5,933 nt of DNA, from contig URLF01000122.1 in assembly GCA_900548705.1 (NCBI GenBank), positions 1-5,933 of the forward strand. Direction: 5' to 3'. Made by a program: the position numbers and the translations under genes. Shown piece by piece: positions 5,186-5,933 of this stretch. The stretch is from an uncultured Porphyromonadaceae bacterium. GTDB lineage: Bacteria > Bacteroidota > Bacteroidia > Bacteroidales > Muribaculaceae. Position 1 is the first letter of the stretch. Each line of letters starts with the position of its first letter. The notes below the pieces were generated by a model. The model saw only the letters and a program-made list of their open reading frames with translations, made no database searches and was not told the DNA's origin.

Positions 5186-5933
5186 ATGGGTTTCTTCAAC
5201 ATGATGAAAAGGGCGATGGGCTTTTCCAGCGCCGAGGATGACGAACTGGAAGTGGAGGGCATAGATGCCACGGTCACTCCTTTGCGCCAGAGAGCGCTAT
5301 CTGCCCCCCAGGAAGAGGTGGGCAAACAGTCGGCAGCGGAAACTGACGAGACCCATACTCATAAGACTGTTCAGCGTGAGGAGGGAGCGCAGCAGACCGG
5401 TGATAATCCTGCCGATGCCTCGATGATATTCGAGGGTGTGGTAGGTATATTCAATGAAGCCCTTCCGGGATTCCTCCGCGACAGTGTTGACCCAGACAAG
5501 CAGCGTCAACTTCTCTATGAGTCGCTCGACAGCTCCATCAAGAAATATTTCGAGCAGTTGGAGAAAAATGTCGAACGCAAGCTCCACGGTCGTTATCAGT
5601 CGGAAAGCCGCAACCTCCAGGAACAGATAGAGGAGCTGCGCCAGAAAGCCCGCAAGGAGGAAGAGGGAAATTCCAATGCCAAAAACCTGCAGCTCAGTGC
5701 CGAACGTCAGAAGAGGGCACTCTCCGAACGGGTACATGAACTTGAGAAGCAGCTCGCTTCGATAGAAGCCGAGAATGAGCAGTATATACTGGAAAACAAG
5801 TCGATGGCCAACAAACTCCGCTTGGCCGCGTTGACCGAGCATGACAGCGATGTCGCTGCCCGGCTTGAGGAGGCCGACCGCAAGGTGGCTGAGGCTGAAG
5901 GACGGCTGGCTGCCGCCCAGGAAGCCCTCAATC
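5186..5933 (+). CDS. Long coiled-coil protein of unknown function, 5' part (continues past window)
   Basis: The frame is open from the ATG at 5186 through the last base, giving 249 residues with no stop. I do not recognise a named family. Residues 1-15 (MGFFNMMKRAMGFSS) are short, basic and amphipathic. Residues 16-36 are acidic, then contain GIDATVTPLRQR. Residues 37-78 are a polar, Glu/Gln-rich and probably disordered linker. Residues 79-132 look helical (IFEGVVGIFNEALPGFLRD, then KQRQLLYESLDSSIKKYFEQLE). From about residue 137 to the end there is near-continuous heptad-like Glu/Lys/Arg/Gln/Leu sequence, interrupted near 160-165, consistent with a long coiled coil. No signal peptide or membrane span is seen, so it is probably cytosolic and structural or scaffolding. 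It has its own promoter box at 5104. The nearest alternative start, at Met6 or Met7, would remove the N-terminal amphipathic segment. Confidence 0.82.
   Translation, partial: MGFFNMMKRAMGFSSAEDDELEVEGIDATVTPLRQRALSAPQEEVGKQSAAETDETHTHKTVQREEGAQQTGDNPADASMIFEGVVGIFNEALPGFLRDSVDPDKQRQLLYESLDSSIKKYFEQLEKNVERKLHGRYQSESRNLQEQIEELRQKARKEEEGNSNAKNLQLSAERQKRALSERVHELEKQLASIEAENEQYILENKSMANKLRLAALTEHDSDVAARLEEADRKVAEAEGRLAAAQEALN

Noticed and set aside
5297..5842. 181-codon open frame on the minus strand
   Set aside because: It lies wholly opposite the coiled-coil gene; its Leu/Phe-rich product mirrors Glu/Lys/Gln codons on the other strand and shows no domain.

Overview
The window looks like a chromosomal segment from a Bacteroidota bacterium, most likely a Bacteroidales gut-type lineage of fairly high GC. 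The support is two exact matches to the Bacteroidota -7 promoter box TAnnTTTG, no clear Shine-Dalgarno sites before the starts, and a protein set that fits the order. Genus cannot be fixed from the sequence; a Muribaculaceae- or Alistipes-like host is only a guess. All genes I accept are on the + strand.

Region 1 (1-1622) is a compact run of three genes: the C-terminal part of a DedA-family membrane protein, ribulose-phosphate 3-epimerase (rpe), and a RimJ/RimL-type GNAT acetyltransferase. Gaps are 50 and 33 bp, so they may be co-transcribed. Their functions (membrane lipid carrier recycling, pentose phosphate pathway, N-acetylation) are ordinary and not obviously linked.

Region 2 (1623-2010) holds no gene. 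It contains a nested palindrome: outer 61-bp arms at 1630-1690 and 1805-1865, almost perfectly complementary, enclosing a second hairpin at 1707-1786. Both levels are built from short CAGAT-type units and share the boundary word GGTCTCAC. After it come a fragment of the same repeat, a G-rich stretch with a canonical G-quadruplex motif, and a TAnnTTTG box about 27 bp before the next gene.

Region 3 (2011-4977) is a 988-residue protein that joins a degenerate receiver-like domain, a second receiver domain with its key residues intact, and the ATP-grasp (PEP/pyruvate-binding, PPDK_N-like) domain of PEP synthase and pyruvate phosphate dikinase. The phosphohistidine swivel motif and the PEP/pyruvate TIM barrel are not visible. 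In their place is a roughly 190-residue C-terminal region of unknown role. This is the most interesting gene here: the architecture suggests a phosphorylation-controlled ATP-dependent phosphotransfer enzyme with an unknown acceptor.

Region 4 (4978-5185) is an intergenic region with six copies of TGTCTG, an inverted repeat over a TAnnTTTG box, and a possible hairpin ending at the next start codon. Region 5 (5186-5933) is the start of a long coiled-coil protein that runs off the window end.
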